Counted from the stretch's first letter, positions 7,421 through 15,792 are shown. The stretch is 64,000 bases of DNA from DASYGT01 sp035999365 (GCA_035999365.1 DASYGT010000050.1:186001-250000), one strand, 5' to 3'. Made by a program: numbers and translations. The notes: a model not told the origin generated them from the letters alone.

Positions 7421-8611
7421 GTGAACGTCCTCGACATCATCATCGTTCTCGCGGCGATCGCGTACGGCATCGGCGGCTTCCGCAACGGCGCCATCGTCGG
7501 GATCTTCTCGATGATCGGTTTCTTCGGTGGCGCAATCGTCGGAGCGCAACTGGCAGGTCCCATCGGCTCGGCGGTCTCGAACGGTCGGGCCCAGATCCCG
7601 GTCGCGATCGTGTGCGTGCTGTTCGTGTCGATGGCCGGTCAGTTGCTCGGCGTCTGGGTAGCCGGGCACGTTCGCGCCCGGTTCGTCACCGACCGCGCCA
7701 AGCCGGTCGACGCCGGGGTCGGCTCGCTGCTCGGCGTGGTGTCGGTGCTGCTGGTCGCCTGGATGGTCGCCGTCCCGCTCGCGTCGTCGCCGTATCCGGC
7801 GCTGTCGTCAGCCGCGAATCATTCGCGGATCGTGCGCGGGGTCAACGGTGTCATGCCCAAGGACATCCGCAGCCTGTACTCATCCTTGCGCACCTTTCTC
7901 GACCAGAGCGGGTTCCCCCCGGTGCTCGGCGACCTCCCGTCCGCGAGTACTCCGGCCGTCGCGGCGCCGGACAAGACGCTGAGCCCAGCGCTCGCGGCGC
8001 AAGTCGCGAAGGTGCATGCATCTGTCCTGAAGATCTATGGCGAGGCTCCGTCATGCAGCCGCGGCATCGAAGGATCGGGCTTCGTCTTCGCCCCGCACCG
8101 CATGGTCACGAACGCGCACGTAGTCGCCGGCACGAGCCAGGTCGCGGTACAGGTAAACGGTCGGCTCGTCCCGGCGAAGGTCGTGGTCTTCGATCCGCGG
8201 CGAGACGTCGCGGTGCTGGACGTTCCGTCGCTGGAGGCCACGGCCTTGCCTTTCGATTCGACGCCGGCGACCAAGGGGCAGCCCGCGGTGGTGCTCGGCT
8301 ACCCCGAGGACGGTCCGTACACCGCGAAATCTGCCCGCGTCCGGTCGATGACCACCATCGAGGGCAACGACATCTACGGAACCCATCAGGTGACCCGACA
8401 GATCTACTCCATCCGAGCCATCGTGCGCAGCGGCAACTCCGGCGGCCCGTTGCTGTCGGACTCCGGCGGCGTGCTCGGGATCGTCTTCGCGACGGCGCTC
8501 GACTCGAGCGACACCGGCTTCGTCCTCACCGACGCCGAGATCGCGCCCGACATCTCGACCGGGCGCACCGCATCGGCTCCGGTGGACACCGGACATTGCA
8601 CGCCTGCCTAG
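7421..8611 (+). CDS. marP: MarP-type membrane serine protease (CvpA domain plus trypsin-like domain)
   Basis: 396-residue protein with a CvpA-like N-terminal region (transmembrane helices within residues 3-50, 58-83 and 100-122) and a periplasmic chymotrypsin-like protease. The catalytic triad is His233 (TNAHVVAG), Asp262 (RRDVAVLDV) and Ser340 (RSGNSGGP). Cys212 and Cys393 correspond to the disulfide that stabilises M. tuberculosis MarP (recalled residues C214/C395). MarP there is needed for acid and oxidative stress resistance through cell-wall hydrolase processing. Length and gene neighbourhood match Rv3671c closely. The GTG/ATG region follows the cupredoxin stop by 7 bases, suggesting co-transcription. 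Confidence 0.92.
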   Translation: MNVLDIIIVLAAIAYGIGGFRNGAIVGIFSMIGFFGGAIVGAQLAGPIGSAVSNGRAQIPVAIVCVLFVSMAGQLLGVWVAGHVRARFVTDRAKPVDAGVGSLLGVVSVLLVAWMVAVPLASSPYPALSSAANHSRIVRGVNGVMPKDIRSLYSSLRTFLDQSGFPPVLGDLPSASTPAVAAPDKTLSPALAAQVAKVHASVLKIYGEAPSCSRGIEGSGFVFAPHRMVTNAHVVAGTSQVAVQVNGRLVPAKVVVFDPRRDVAVLDVPSLEATALPFDSTPATKGQPAVVLGYPEDGPYTAKSARVRSMTTIEGNDIYGTHQVTRQIYSIRAIVRSGNSGGPLLSDSGGVLGIVFATALDSSDTGFVLTDAEIAPDISTGRTASAPVDTGHCTPA

Positions 8612-8633
8612 TTCGGCATGCCTGCCCAGTGCG

Positions 8634-9575
8634 TCAGTGCTGCTTCGCCCAACGGATCAGCTCACCACTGATCAACTCAGGCACCTCGTTGTGCGGGAAG
8701 TGGCCGACGCCATCGAGAACGCGCCACTCGTAGTCGCCCGTCACGTATTGCCCCGACCCCTGCGCCGTCGAGGCGAGGACACAACTGTCGAAGTCACCGT
8801 GCAGCTGCAGGACCGGAGCATTGATGGGCACCCGCAACTCCTGCGCGAAGCGTCGGCCGTCGTTGCGAACGGTCGAGCGGACGAGCCAGCGGAAGTACTC
8901 GGCAGCGCAGTACGCCACCGGGTGGATCTGTAGTGCCTGCGCGTAGCGGTTGACGTCGGCGACGTACGCCGGCGTGCCACGCCAGCGCGGACCCGTCCAG
9001 GAGTCGAACAGCTCCCGGACGTACACACCGTCCTGCGCGAGCAACCGCTCGGGACGGCGTGGGATCTGAAACGTCCGCGTCGCGTACGCCGAGGCCCGTC
9101 GCTGCATCCCGTCACGGGCGGCGAGTGCGCTGCGCAGGCGCAGTGGATGCGCTGCGCCGAGAATGGCGAGGCTGCGCACCGTTCGCGGGTGAGTTGCCGC
9201 CATCGTCCACGCGAGCAGGCCGCCGAGATCCGTCCCCACGACCATGGCGTCGCTCTCGCCGAGAGACGTGACCAGCTGGGCGATGTCTGCGGCGAGGTTC
9301 GGAGCGTCGTAGCCGCGTGGCGGCTTGTCGCTCGCACCGAAACCGCGCAGGTCGACAGCGACGGCATGGAAGCCCGCATCGGCTAGATCGACGAGTTGGC
9401 GGTGGTATGCCCACCAGAACTGCGGGAAGCCGTGCAGGAGCAGCACGAGCGGACCGGTGCCGAGTTCGGCGACGTGCAGCGCAATGCCGTTCGCGCGCAC
9501 GGTGCGATGACGCCACGGTCCGTCGACCAGTGCGACTGAGCTGTCAGGTGAGCCCGGCAGCGGGCCGAAACCCAT
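8634..9575 (-). CDS. Alpha/beta hydrolase, epoxide-hydrolase type (EphE-like)
   Basis: 313-residue alpha/beta-hydrolase. The oxyanion-hole motif HGFP is at 48-51. The nucleophile elbow is VGTDLGG with Asp116 rather than Ser, as in epoxide hydrolases and haloalkane dehalogenases. Asp263 (HGDFDS) and His292 (GVGHFPH) complete the triad. Tyr residues in the cap region (for example in DVNRYAQAL) are candidates for epoxide activation. The position next to marP matches EphE/Rv3670 (recalled). It is convergent with marP and just downstream of the holin-superfamily gene (6-base gap), so those two are likely co-transcribed. The substrate is unknown. Confidence 0.85.
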   Translation of the reverse strand: MGFGPLPGSPDSSVALVDGPWRHRTVRANGIALHVAELGTGPLVLLLHGFPQFWWAYHRQLVDLADAGFHAVAVDLRGFGASDKPPRGYDAPNLAADIAQLVTSLGESDAMVVGTDLGGLLAWTMAATHPRTVRSLAILGAAHPLRLRSALAARDGMQRRASAYATRTFQIPRRPERLLAQDGVYVRELFDSWTGPRWRGTPAYVADVNRYAQALQIHPVAYCAAEYFRWLVRSTVRNDGRRFAQELRVPINAPVLQLHGDFDSCVLASTAQGSGQYVTGDYEWRVLDGVGHFPHNEVPELISGELIRWAKQH

Positions 9576-9581
9576 CCGGTG

Positions 9582-10073
9582 TCAGCCCCGTTTCGTGTTG
9601 GCCTTGAGATACGCGACGGTGTCCTTGCTCGTCGCGATGGTGCGCTCCGGTGCCCGCACGCGTTTGACCTTCTTGACGCCGAGGAAAGCGAACAGCCCGA
9701 CGGCGCAGACCTGCCCGGCGAACACGACGAGATAGGCCAGCCAGCGCCACAGCCCTGCGGCGTGGAGGCCCTCGGCGAGTGCGATGAAGCCGAAGGTCAA
9801 GGAAAACACCAGCACCACTGCCGCGGCGCCGAAGAAGCCGATACCGACACCCGCGTTCTTGACCGAGGCGCGCAGCTCCAGTTTGGCGAGTTCGACCTCG
9901 CTCCGGATGAGTGTGGACAGGGATTCGGACGCGTCCGCGACGAGCTGACCCATCGTCGGATCGGCTGCATGCCGGCCGGACGGTGACGCGCCGTTGGATT
10001 CGGATGTAGCCGTCACAGAAGTCGGCTCCATTTCTCGTCGGTCCCGGGTTGGTCGGGGATCACCGTCAATCAT
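9582..10073 (-). CDS. Phage holin family (actinobacterial Holin-X) membrane protein
   Basis: 163-residue integral membrane protein with two hydrophobic segments (about residues 72-102 and 110-133) after an amphipathic helix LIRSEVELAKLEL, the hallmark of the Holin_3_6/Phage_holin_3_6 family. A basic, soluble tail follows. Despite the family name these chromosomal proteins are not prophage lysis genes. The position matches Rv3669 (recalled). ATG 10073 lies only 44 bases from the divergent Fic-like gene. An in-frame ATG at 10031 (149 residues) is an equally good start. Function unknown. Confidence 0.75.
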   Translation of the reverse strand: MIDGDPRPTRDRREMEPTSVTATSESNGASPSGRHAADPTMGQLVADASESLSTLIRSEVELAKLELRASVKNAGVGIGFFGAAAVVLVFSLTFGFIALAEGLHAAGLWRWLAYLVVFAGQVCAVGLFAFLGVKKVKRVRAPERTIATSKDTVAYLKANTKRG

Positions 10074-10104
10074 TCCAGTCCGCCGCGCGTTCGGACAGGC
10101 TGGT

Positions 10105-10110
10105 TAACCT
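10105..10110 (+). promoter_or_regulatory. -10 box (TAACCT) of Fic-like gene, leaderless type
   Basis: TAACCT ends 7 bases before ATG 10118, with no Shine-Dalgarno. It lies in the short divergent gap with the holin-superfamily gene. Confidence 0.4.
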
Positions 10111-10117
10111 CGGCGAC

Positions 10118-10864
10118 ATGCCCGCCGACCCGCTTGCCCCACTACTCGAGCTCCCGGGGGTCGCGGATTCCGTGGCGCGCACCCGCAGCGCTGTCGACAC
10201 GCTTCTCGGTAACCGCACGCTGCGTCGGCGCTCCGCCGACGTCTCCACCGAATCGTCACTACGGGGCGCGTGGGCCTCGGCCGCGCTCGCCGGTGCCGAG
10301 TTCTCGCTCGACGACATGCGCTCGGGCGCGGCGGCGGCCGACCCGGTCGTGCAGGGCGCTCTGCGGGCGTCCGCGGCGATCGGGCAGCTCACCGATACCT
10401 GGACCAAGGCACCCCGGCAGGCCCTCGCGCGTTTGCATGCGCTCGCCGCGGCGGACCTCGTCGCGGATCGCGAGACGCTGGGCCGGCCGATCGCCCGGTC
10501 TGGAGTCGCCCAGCGCCTGGACACGTTGGCCGGCGTGCTGTCGCAGACGAGCGCTCCGGCAGTCGTTGTCGCGGCGATCGTGCACGGCGAGGTCTTGACG
10601 CTCGACGCGTTCGCACCGTCGAGCGGTGTCGTTGCCCGTGCGGCGGTGCGCCTGACCCTGATCGAGTCCGGTCTGGATCCCAAGTCGCTTGTCGTCGTCG
10701 AGGCCGGGCACCGTGAGCTGGGGGAGCAGTACGCCGAGGCTGCGGCCGCCTACGCCGGCCGGACGCCCAACGGCATCGCAGCCTGGATCGGGCACTGTGC
10801 CGACGCGATCGTCGCGGGTGCACGCGAATCGACTGCGATCTGCGAGGCGATCGCACGAGGCTGA
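10118..10864 (+). CDS. Fic-fold-like conserved protein, catalytic motif degenerate (Rv3662c-like)
   Basis: 248-residue protein, conserved in actinobacteria and often labelled oxidoreductase without basis. Its organisation resembles Fic proteins: an N-terminal ASAALAGAEFSLDDM segment (residues ~52-66, like the SSxIEGxxxS region). Later, AIVHGEVLTLDAFAPSSGVVARAAVRL (start ~165) aligns by eye with the Fic core HxFxxGNGRxxR. The His, the GNGR phosphate-binding loop and the first Arg are not conserved, so AMP transfer is unlikely. I chose ATG 10118 over an upstream ATG because of the -10 box 7 bases before it. Assignment to the Fic fold is inference from pattern only. Confidence 0.6.
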   Translation: MPADPLAPLLELPGVADSVARTRSAVDTLLGNRTLRRRSADVSTESSLRGAWASAALAGAEFSLDDMRSGAAAADPVVQGALRASAAIGQLTDTWTKAPRQALARLHALAAADLVADRETLGRPIARSGVAQRLDTLAGVLSQTSAPAVVVAAIVHGEVLTLDAFAPSSGVVARAAVRLTLIESGLDPKSLVVVEAGHRELGEQYAEAAAAYAGRTPNGIAAWIGHCADAIVAGARESTAICEAIARG

Positions 10865-10887
10865 GTTCCCGCGTTGCCCGGGCAGAG

Positions 10888-10920
10888 CGACGGCGCCGCA
10901 GCTGCCCCACGGCGCCGTCG
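10888..10920 (+). terminator. Hairpin downstream of Fic-like gene
   Basis: Perfect 11-bp inverted repeat (10888-10898 with 10910-10920; arms CGACGGCGCCG/CGGCGCCGTCG) with an 11-base loop, 24 bases after the stop. No T-tract follows, as is usual for GC-rich actinobacterial terminators. Confidence 0.6.
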
Positions 10921-11171
10921 TCGTGCGCGGGCCTCGGGTTACCAAAGCGTGCAGTTCCAGTCAGGCGCGGGCTGCATCACTGCGGTCCGCGTCGACTCAC
11001 CCGTTGCGAGGTGGGTTCGCCGCGTGGGTGCCCGATCGTCCGTGCGGGGTGAGGCCCGCCTGGGGGCTGGACCGCCATGACCGGGCCTCATCCGTAGCCG
11101 TATTGGACGCCCGATTCAGTCCGCGACGCAACCCCTTGCGCGGAATGTCGGTTCTTGGGCTTCGCGGATGC
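10921..11171. other. Intergenic region with no supported gene
   Basis: Between the Fic-like gene and the convergent HAD gene there are about 300 bases. Apart from the hairpin at 10888-10920 I see no conserved coding frame, tRNA, or recognisable small-RNA core. Open frames here are long only because of GC bias and show no protein-like composition. Confidence 0.6.
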
Positions 11172-11993
11172 CTATGCGCGATCGGCCCGTTTTCGCGAGG
11201 CGTACCAGATCAGCCCGGCCGCTGCGACGCCCGCGCCGACCGCCGTGGCGGTGGCCGCCGGGTGCTCGGGCCGGAGCCCGGAGATCCGTTGCCGGAGCGG
11301 AACCGCGTTGGAGAAGGTGAGAATGGGCCAGGCGCGTTCGACCGCCACCTTGCGCAGCGCCCGGTCGGCGTTGACGACGTAGGGATGGCCCACGGCTTCG
11401 AGCATCGGGACGTCGGTGGCCGAGTCGGAGTACGCGTAGCACTCGGCGAGGTCGTACCCGCGCTCCGCTGCGAGTTCGCGGATCGCGACGGCCTTCTCGA
11501 TGCCGTAGGCGTACCGGCCGATCTCGCCGGTGTACTTGCCGTCGGCCACGAGCATCTGTGTGGCGATCACCTGATCGGCGCCGAGCATCGCGCCAATGGG
11601 TCCGACGACCTCTTCACCCGACGATGAGACGATCACGACGTCGCGTCCGGCCGCTTTGTGATCACCGATCAGCTCGACTGCCTCGTCGTACACGATCGGG
11701 TCGATGATGTCGTGCAGTGTTTCGGACACGATTTCGCGGACCTGCGACACGTCCCACCCGGTGCACATCGCGGTGAGATAGGCCCGCATGCGCTCGATCT
11801 GGTCCTCATCAGCACCCGCGAGGGCGAAGACGAACTGGGCGTATGCGCTGCGCAGAACCGCGCGACGATTGAGCAAGCCGTTTTGGTAGAACGGTTTTCC
11901 GAAGGCGAGCACGCTCGACTTGGCGATGATCGTCTTGTCCAGGTCGAAGAACGCCGCGGAGCGCGGCGGTGTTGCGGCGTACCCGGTTGCCAC
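11172..11993 (-). CDS. HAD-IB family phosphatase (SerB-like), C-terminal membrane anchor
   Basis: 273-residue HAD phosphohydrolase of subfamily IB. Motif I is FFDLDKT (residues 15-21; nucleophile Asp17, acid Asp19). Motif II is the VIVSSSGEEVV segment near 120, and motif IV is YSDSATDVPML near 193. A hydrophobic stretch near residues 245-262 followed by SRKRADRA suggests one C-terminal membrane anchor. It is the Rv3661 equivalent (recalled), placed beside the Tad locus and divergent from ssd. The family includes phosphoserine phosphatase and lysophosphatidate acyltransferase-linked phosphatases; the physiological substrate is unknown. Confidence 0.85.
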   Translation of the reverse strand: MATGYAATPPRSAAFFDLDKTIIAKSSVLAFGKPFYQNGLLNRRAVLRSAYAQFVFALAGADEDQIERMRAYLTAMCTGWDVSQVREIVSETLHDIIDPIVYDEAVELIGDHKAAGRDVVIVSSSGEEVVGPIGAMLGADQVIATQMLVADGKYTGEIGRYAYGIEKAVAIRELAAERGYDLAECYAYSDSATDVPMLEAVGHPYVVNADRALRKVAVERAWPILTFSNAVPLRQRISGLRPEHPAATATAVGAGVAAAGLIWYASRKRADRA

Positions 11994-12135
11994 GTGATCA
12001 GGATACGGAGGGCGGGCGGCTGTCAGCCCAACAACGGTGTGCGACGCGCGACAGCGTCAAGTGTCCTGCCCACAGCCGCACCAGCTGTCCACAGCCGCAG
12101 CCGCGTCCTCGGCGGGCGGGTATCGAGGCGGTTGA

Positions 12136-12849
12136 GTGCGGGATGTGGACGAAGCGCAGGCTCCGGTGATCGGCGTGATCGGCAGCGCCGGTGGCGTTGG
12201 GGTGTCGACCCTGGCGTGTGCGCTGGCCGATGCGGCGGGCGCGGGGTTGCTTCTCGACCTGGACACCTGCGGCGGCGGCCTGGACGTTCTACTCGGCGTC
12301 AATGCGGTCGCCGGGGTCCGGTGGTCAGGTTTGCGGGTAGCCGGTGGCGCTCTCGACCCGGTCGATCTCGCGCGGGGCCTTCCCCGGTGGCGCGGCGTGC
12401 CGCTACTGGCCGCAGACGGCGTCGCCCCGTCGCTCGCTGCCGTCCGAGCCGTTCTCGACGCTGGCCGCCGCCTGGGGCCCGTCGTACTCGACGCAGGCCG
12501 ATGCTTGTGCCCCGATGCCCGCGCCGTGCTCGCGTCCTGCAGCGTCGTCGTGCTCGTCACGGACTCGGACCGCCGCGGGCTGGCGGCCGTGCGCGCCACC
12601 GCGGGTCGGCTCGGCGCTCGAGGGCCTGGCCCCATGCCGGCGGCTGAATCAGGCGGTCGGACAACAGTGACGGCGCCGATGGGAATGGTGCTCCGGCGCG
12701 GTTCTATCGGCCGGGTGGAGGCCGAGGCAGTCACGGGAATACCGGTTCTGGGAACCCTGGCCCCCCTCGGCCGGCGCGACGGCATCCGCCTGTCGCGGCC
12801 GCTCCTGCGCGTCGCAGCGGGCGTACTCGACGGAGTGCTCGGTGAGTGA
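12136..12849 (+). CDS. ssd: Ssd/CpaE-like (MinD-superfamily) protein of the Tad locus
   Basis: 237-residue MinD/ParA-superfamily protein. The nucleotide loop region GSAGGVGVSTLA (16-27) has the glycine pattern of a deviant Walker A but lacks both lysines (Ala18 and Val23 in their places). Canonical ATP hydrolysis is therefore doubtful, as in atypical CpaE/TadZ proteins. LLLDLDTCGGGLDVLLG (~38-54) matches the switch/Walker A' region. It overlaps the TadA start by 8 bases and heads the pilus operon, matching Rv3660c (Ssd, recalled as a septum-site regulator). Expected role: polar placement of the Tad apparatus. GTG 12136 has GAGG 8 bases upstream; a second in-frame GTG lies at 12145. Confidence 0.8.
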   Translation: MRDVDEAQAPVIGVIGSAGGVGVSTLACALADAAGAGLLLDLDTCGGGLDVLLGVNAVAGVRWSGLRVAGGALDPVDLARGLPRWRGVPLLAADGVAPSLAAVRAVLDAGRRLGPVVLDAGRCLCPDARAVLASCSVVVLVTDSDRRGLAAVRATAGRLGARGPGPMPAAESGGRTTVTAPMGMVLRRGSIGRVEAEAVTGIPVLGTLAPLGRRDGIRLSRPLLRVAAGVLDGVLGE

Positions 12850-13987
12850 CCTCATCACGCGGGTGCGGCATCGACTGGCGACACATTCAGGCCCCGGCGC
12901 GATCGACGAAGCTGTCCACACGGAGGCGGACGGCATCTCCGACGACGTGGTCATCGCGCGCCTGAGACGCGACGTCCAGGCGGAGCTCGTCGGTGCCGGG
13001 CCGCTCGAGCCGTTGCTCGGCGTTCCCGGTGTCACGGACGTGCTGGTCAACGCACCGGATCAGGTCTGGGTCGATCGCGGCCTCGGCCTGGAACGGGTGC
13101 CGATCTCGTTCCGGGACGACGCGGAGGTCCGGGCGTTGGCGCAGCGCCTCGCGACTGCGGCAGGGCGCCGCCTCGACGACGCGTTGCCGTTCGTGGACGC
13201 CGCGTTACCTGACGGCACCCGGCTCCATGCAGTACTGCCTCCGATCACCGAGACCGCCGTGCTGTCGCTGCGGGTACTCGCGCGGCGGCGCTACGACCTC
13301 GCCGATCTTGTGGCTCGGGGCGGGATGACGGCGCCGGTCGCCGACCTGCTTCGTGCGGTGGTTGCCGCCCGGCTCGCGGTGGTCGTCACCGGCGGGACCG
13401 GTACCGGCAAGACCACTGTGCTCGGCGCGATGCTCGGCACGATGGATCCGGCTGACCGTTTGGTCGTCATCGAGGACGCGGCAGAACTCGTGGTGACGCA
13501 TGCGCACGTTGTCCGGCTCGTCACGCGTGTCGCCAACATCGAGGGCGCGGGTGGGGTCGGGCTGCGCGATCTCGTTCGCCAGGCCTTACGGATGCGCCCG
13601 GACCGCCTCGTCGTGGGCGAGTTCCGTGGCGCCGAGATGATCGAACTGCTGGTAGCGATGAACACCGGGCACGAGGGGGCAGCTGCCACCCTGCATGCCA
13701 ACTCGGCCGGCGATGTGCCGTCCCGCTTCGTCGCTCTCGGCGCGCTGGCTGGTCTCGATGCGGCGGCCGTCGCGAGCATCGCCGGCAGCGCCGTCGACGT
13801 GGTCGTGGCGCTGCGGCGCTGTCGAGAGGCTCGCCACGTCGATGAGATTGCGGTACTCGCCCGGCGGGGGACCGATCTGGCCGTCGATACCGCGTGGAGC
13901 CGGCGGGGCGGGCCCGGTCCGGCGGCACGTCGGTTGGCCGACCTCCTTGCCGACCGTGGGGCGGTCGTGCCGAGCGTGTTGCGATGA
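12842..13987 (+). CDS. tadA: Tad/CpaF secretion ATPase TadA
   Basis: 381-residue type II/IV secretion-like ATPase that powers assembly (and possibly retraction) of Flp-type pili at the inner face of the membrane. Walker A GGTGTGKTT is at residues 184-192. The Asp/His-box and Walker B region includes VIEDAAELV (~210) and RLVVGEFRGAEM (~255), and ATLHANS (~284) is the His box. It overlaps ssd upstream and the TadB start downstream. The N-terminal domain is short compared with Caulobacter CpaF, as usual in actinobacterial Tad loci (Rv3659c). Confidence 0.93.
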   Translation: MSDLITRVRHRLATHSGPGAIDEAVHTEADGISDDVVIARLRRDVQAELVGAGPLEPLLGVPGVTDVLVNAPDQVWVDRGLGLERVPISFRDDAEVRALAQRLATAAGRRLDDALPFVDAALPDGTRLHAVLPPITETAVLSLRVLARRRYDLADLVARGGMTAPVADLLRAVVAARLAVVVTGGTGTGKTTVLGAMLGTMDPADRLVVIEDAAELVVTHAHVVRLVTRVANIEGAGGVGLRDLVRQALRMRPDRLVVGEFRGAEMIELLVAMNTGHEGAAATLHANSAGDVPSRFVALGALAGLDAAAVASIAGSAVDVVVALRRCREARHVDEIAVLARRGTDLAVDTAWSRRGGPGPAARRLADLLADRGAVVPSVLR

Positions 13988-14682
13988 CCGCGGCCAGCTG
14001 GGTCTTGCTGAGCCTGGGAGTGTGGGCGGCCCGCACGACAGGTTGGTCGCCCACGCATTACCCCGGCGTCGAGCGGATGTGGCCGGGCGGTCCGGAGCGT
14101 GGCCCGAGCCGTGATCGCCCGCTTCACACCCGGCCACCTCCCCGCGCCGCGCGTCGGCCTGCGGCCCGACGCGCGGCGCTCCTGGCAGCGGTACGGCTCG
14201 TCGCCGCCGAACTCGAAACAGGCACGCGTCCGGCCGACGCGCTTGGCGCCGCCGCGTCCGTCTATCCGCACCACGCTGATGTGCTCAGACGTGCCGCGAC
14301 CGCGCAGGCGCGCGGGCGAGATGCATCGGTGGTGCTGCGCGAGAACGCCGAGCTCGCCTTCCTCGGGCACGCGTGGTCGGTCGCAGCGGCGACCGGCGCC
14401 GCGCCCGCAAAGGTGATTGCGCGGGCAGCCTCTGATTGCGCTGCGCGGGAAGACGTCCGTCGTGCCGTGGCCACCGCACTGTCCGGTGCCAGGGCATCGG
14501 CAGCGGTGATGGCGGCGCTCCCTGTGCTCGGCGTCCTACTTGGTACCGGAATGGGCGCCCGTCCGTTGCCGATGCTCGTCGGCACCGCACCGGGCCAGGT
14601 GTGCCTGGGTGCCGGTGTCCTTCTTGATCTGGCCGGGTTCGCCTGGACGAGCCGCATAGCCCGGCGGGCGGCACGGCCGTGA
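13984..14682 (+). CDS. tadB: Tad pilus inner-membrane protein TadB
   Basis: 232-residue membrane protein in the TadB position. The GspF/T2SF-type helical domain spans about 75-190 (AVRLVAAELETGTRPADAL is the typical first helix). A hydrophobic pair near 172-215 forms the C-terminal membrane hairpin. The N-terminal region is unusually Arg/Pro-rich (about residues 38-66). ATG 13984 overlaps the tadA stop (ATGA). With TadC it should form the platform on which TadA acts. Short compared with classical TadB (about 300 residues). Confidence 0.75.
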   Translation: MTAASWVLLSLGVWAARTTGWSPTHYPGVERMWPGGPERGPSRDRPLHTRPPPRAARRPAARRAALLAAVRLVAAELETGTRPADALGAAASVYPHHADVLRRAATAQARGRDASVVLRENAELAFLGHAWSVAAATGAAPAKVIARAASDCAAREDVRRAVATALSGARASAAVMAALPVLGVLLGTGMGARPLPMLVGTAPGQVCLGAGVLLDLAGFAWTSRIARRAARP

Positions 14683-15425
14683 GCCCGTTCGTATGGGTGG
14701 CGGTCGGTTCGGCGCTGGCAGCGTGGCCGGATCGGTCGATCGGGCCGGATGTTCCGAATGCACGCAGGGGGTCGCCGGCGCGTGGTGAGGCACGGCGCGG
14801 GGTCCGCCACCGCACGCCGAGGGCGCAGCTGCCTGCCTCGGCGGCAGCACCCGGGATCGCGTTCGGGCTACTCGCCGTCACGACCCTCGGCCCAGCCCGC
14901 GGATTACTCGCGGCGTGTGTGGGCGTCCCAGCCGTGCTGGTCCTCGCCTCCCGCGTGATCGCTCGCATCCCCGCGCGCGCCGGTGTCGACCACTTGCCGT
15001 TCGCGCTCGACCTGGCGGCCGCTGTGCTGCGCGGCGGCGCGCCCGTGTCCGTCGCGTTGGAACATGCGGCACCGGCGGCCGGCGGAGCGGCCACCGCGCA
15101 CCTGCTCCAGACGGCGCGGCTGTTGCGGCTCGGTGCCGGACCGGCGGAGGCCTGGCGCCCGCTTGATGCCGAGCCGGAGCTCACTGCGCTGTCTGTGGTG
15201 TCGCGCCGCAGTTCGGTGAGCGGGGTCCGCCTTGCCGCGGCCTGGGAGCAACTGGCCACGGACCTACGCGCCGAACGGAAGGCGTCCGCACTCGCTCGGG
15301 CGCATCGGGCCGGGGTATTCGCCATGGCCCCGCTCGGCCTGTGTTTCCTGCCCGCCTTCGTCTGCTTGGGTGTCGTTCCGGACGTCATGGGCATAGCTCG
15401 AGACGTTCTGGGCAGCGGCGGATGA
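14679..15425 (+). CDS. tadC: Tad pilus inner-membrane protein TadC
   Basis: 248-residue platform protein with a T2SF domain (DLAAAVLRGGAPVSVALEHAA near 112-132) and hydrophobic segments at about 58-95 and 220-238. Its GTG start overlaps the TadB stop, and the order tadA-tadB-tadC follows Rv3659c-Rv3657c. A strong hairpin at 15431-15465 directly follows the stop, separating this part of the operon from the pilin genes. Confidence 0.8.
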   Translation: MSPFVWVAVGSALAAWPDRSIGPDVPNARRGSPARGEARRGVRHRTPRAQLPASAAAPGIAFGLLAVTTLGPARGLLAACVGVPAVLVLASRVIARIPARAGVDHLPFALDLAAAVLRGGAPVSVALEHAAPAAGGAATAHLLQTARLLRLGAGPAEAWRPLDAEPELTALSVVSRRSSVSGVRLAAAWEQLATDLRAERKASALARAHRAGVFAMAPLGLCFLPAFVCLGVVPDVMGIARDVLGSGG

Positions 15426-15430
15426 CCCGC

Positions 15431-15465
15431 GCGACCCCCCTAGGCGCGCCGCGCGCCGGGGTCGC
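15431..15465 (+). terminator. Hairpin after tadC
   Basis: Inverted repeat GCGACCCC (15431-15438) / GGGGTCGC (15458-15465) enclosing a GC palindrome, 5 bases after the tadC stop. It may end or attenuate the assembly-gene transcript ahead of the pilin genes. Confidence 0.5.
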
Positions 15466-15564
15466 CGCCTAAGGCTGTCCACGCCGCCCAATGCGGCGTT
15501 CTCCCCATGTGCGCGTGCCTGCCTTAGCCCGATCGTTGGCGACAACGCCGACCGAGGAGATCGC

Positions 15565-15762
15565 ATGAACGCCAGCATCGCCGCCGCAGTAGCCAACCAG
15601 CGTCACGCCGAGATGGTGGCCGACGCCGAATCCCGCCGGACCGTCCTGCTGGCGCGAGAGGGCCGCCCCCACCGCGCCTCGTCGCGGCACGTTCACACGC
15701 TGCGCTTCCGCCGCCGCCCGTTCGCCGCTGTGTACAGCTGGTTCGCAGCGGGGCAGCTCTAA
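15565..15762 (+). CDS. Small basic protein inside the Tad locus, unknown function
   Basis: 65-residue protein, MNASIAAAVANQRHAEMV at the N-terminus, then an Arg/His-rich C-terminal half (about 13 Arg and 5 His) ending SWFAAGQL. No signal peptide or membrane segment. The ATG has a good Shine-Dalgarno (GAGGAGA, 6-bp spacing), which argues that it is a genuine gene. It is bracketed by two hairpins (15431-15465 and 15793-15829), so it may be a separate transcript. The short helix followed by a basic tail resembles small orphan proteins common in actinobacteria, but I cannot name a family. DNA or RNA binding is only a composition-based guess. Confidence 0.55.
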   Translation: MNASIAAAVANQRHAEMVADAESRRTVLLAREGRPHRASSRHVHTLRFRRRPFAAVYSWFAAGQL

Positions 15763-15792
15763 CCGAGCCGTTGGGTCGGACCTGACCGGACC

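Noticed and set aside
9582..10073. Prophage lysis gene, suggested by the holin family name
   Set aside because: No other phage gene nearby; the gene is part of a conserved chromosomal neighbourhood.
10921..11171. Possible SRP RNA or RNase P RNA in the gap
   Set aside because: Neither the SRP tetraloop region nor RNase P conserved segments are present.
10689..11627. A 312-codon plus-strand frame over the gap before the HAD gene
   Set aside because: It overlaps the Fic-like gene end and is antisense to the HAD gene; Arg/Pro-rich and without a ribosome-binding site.
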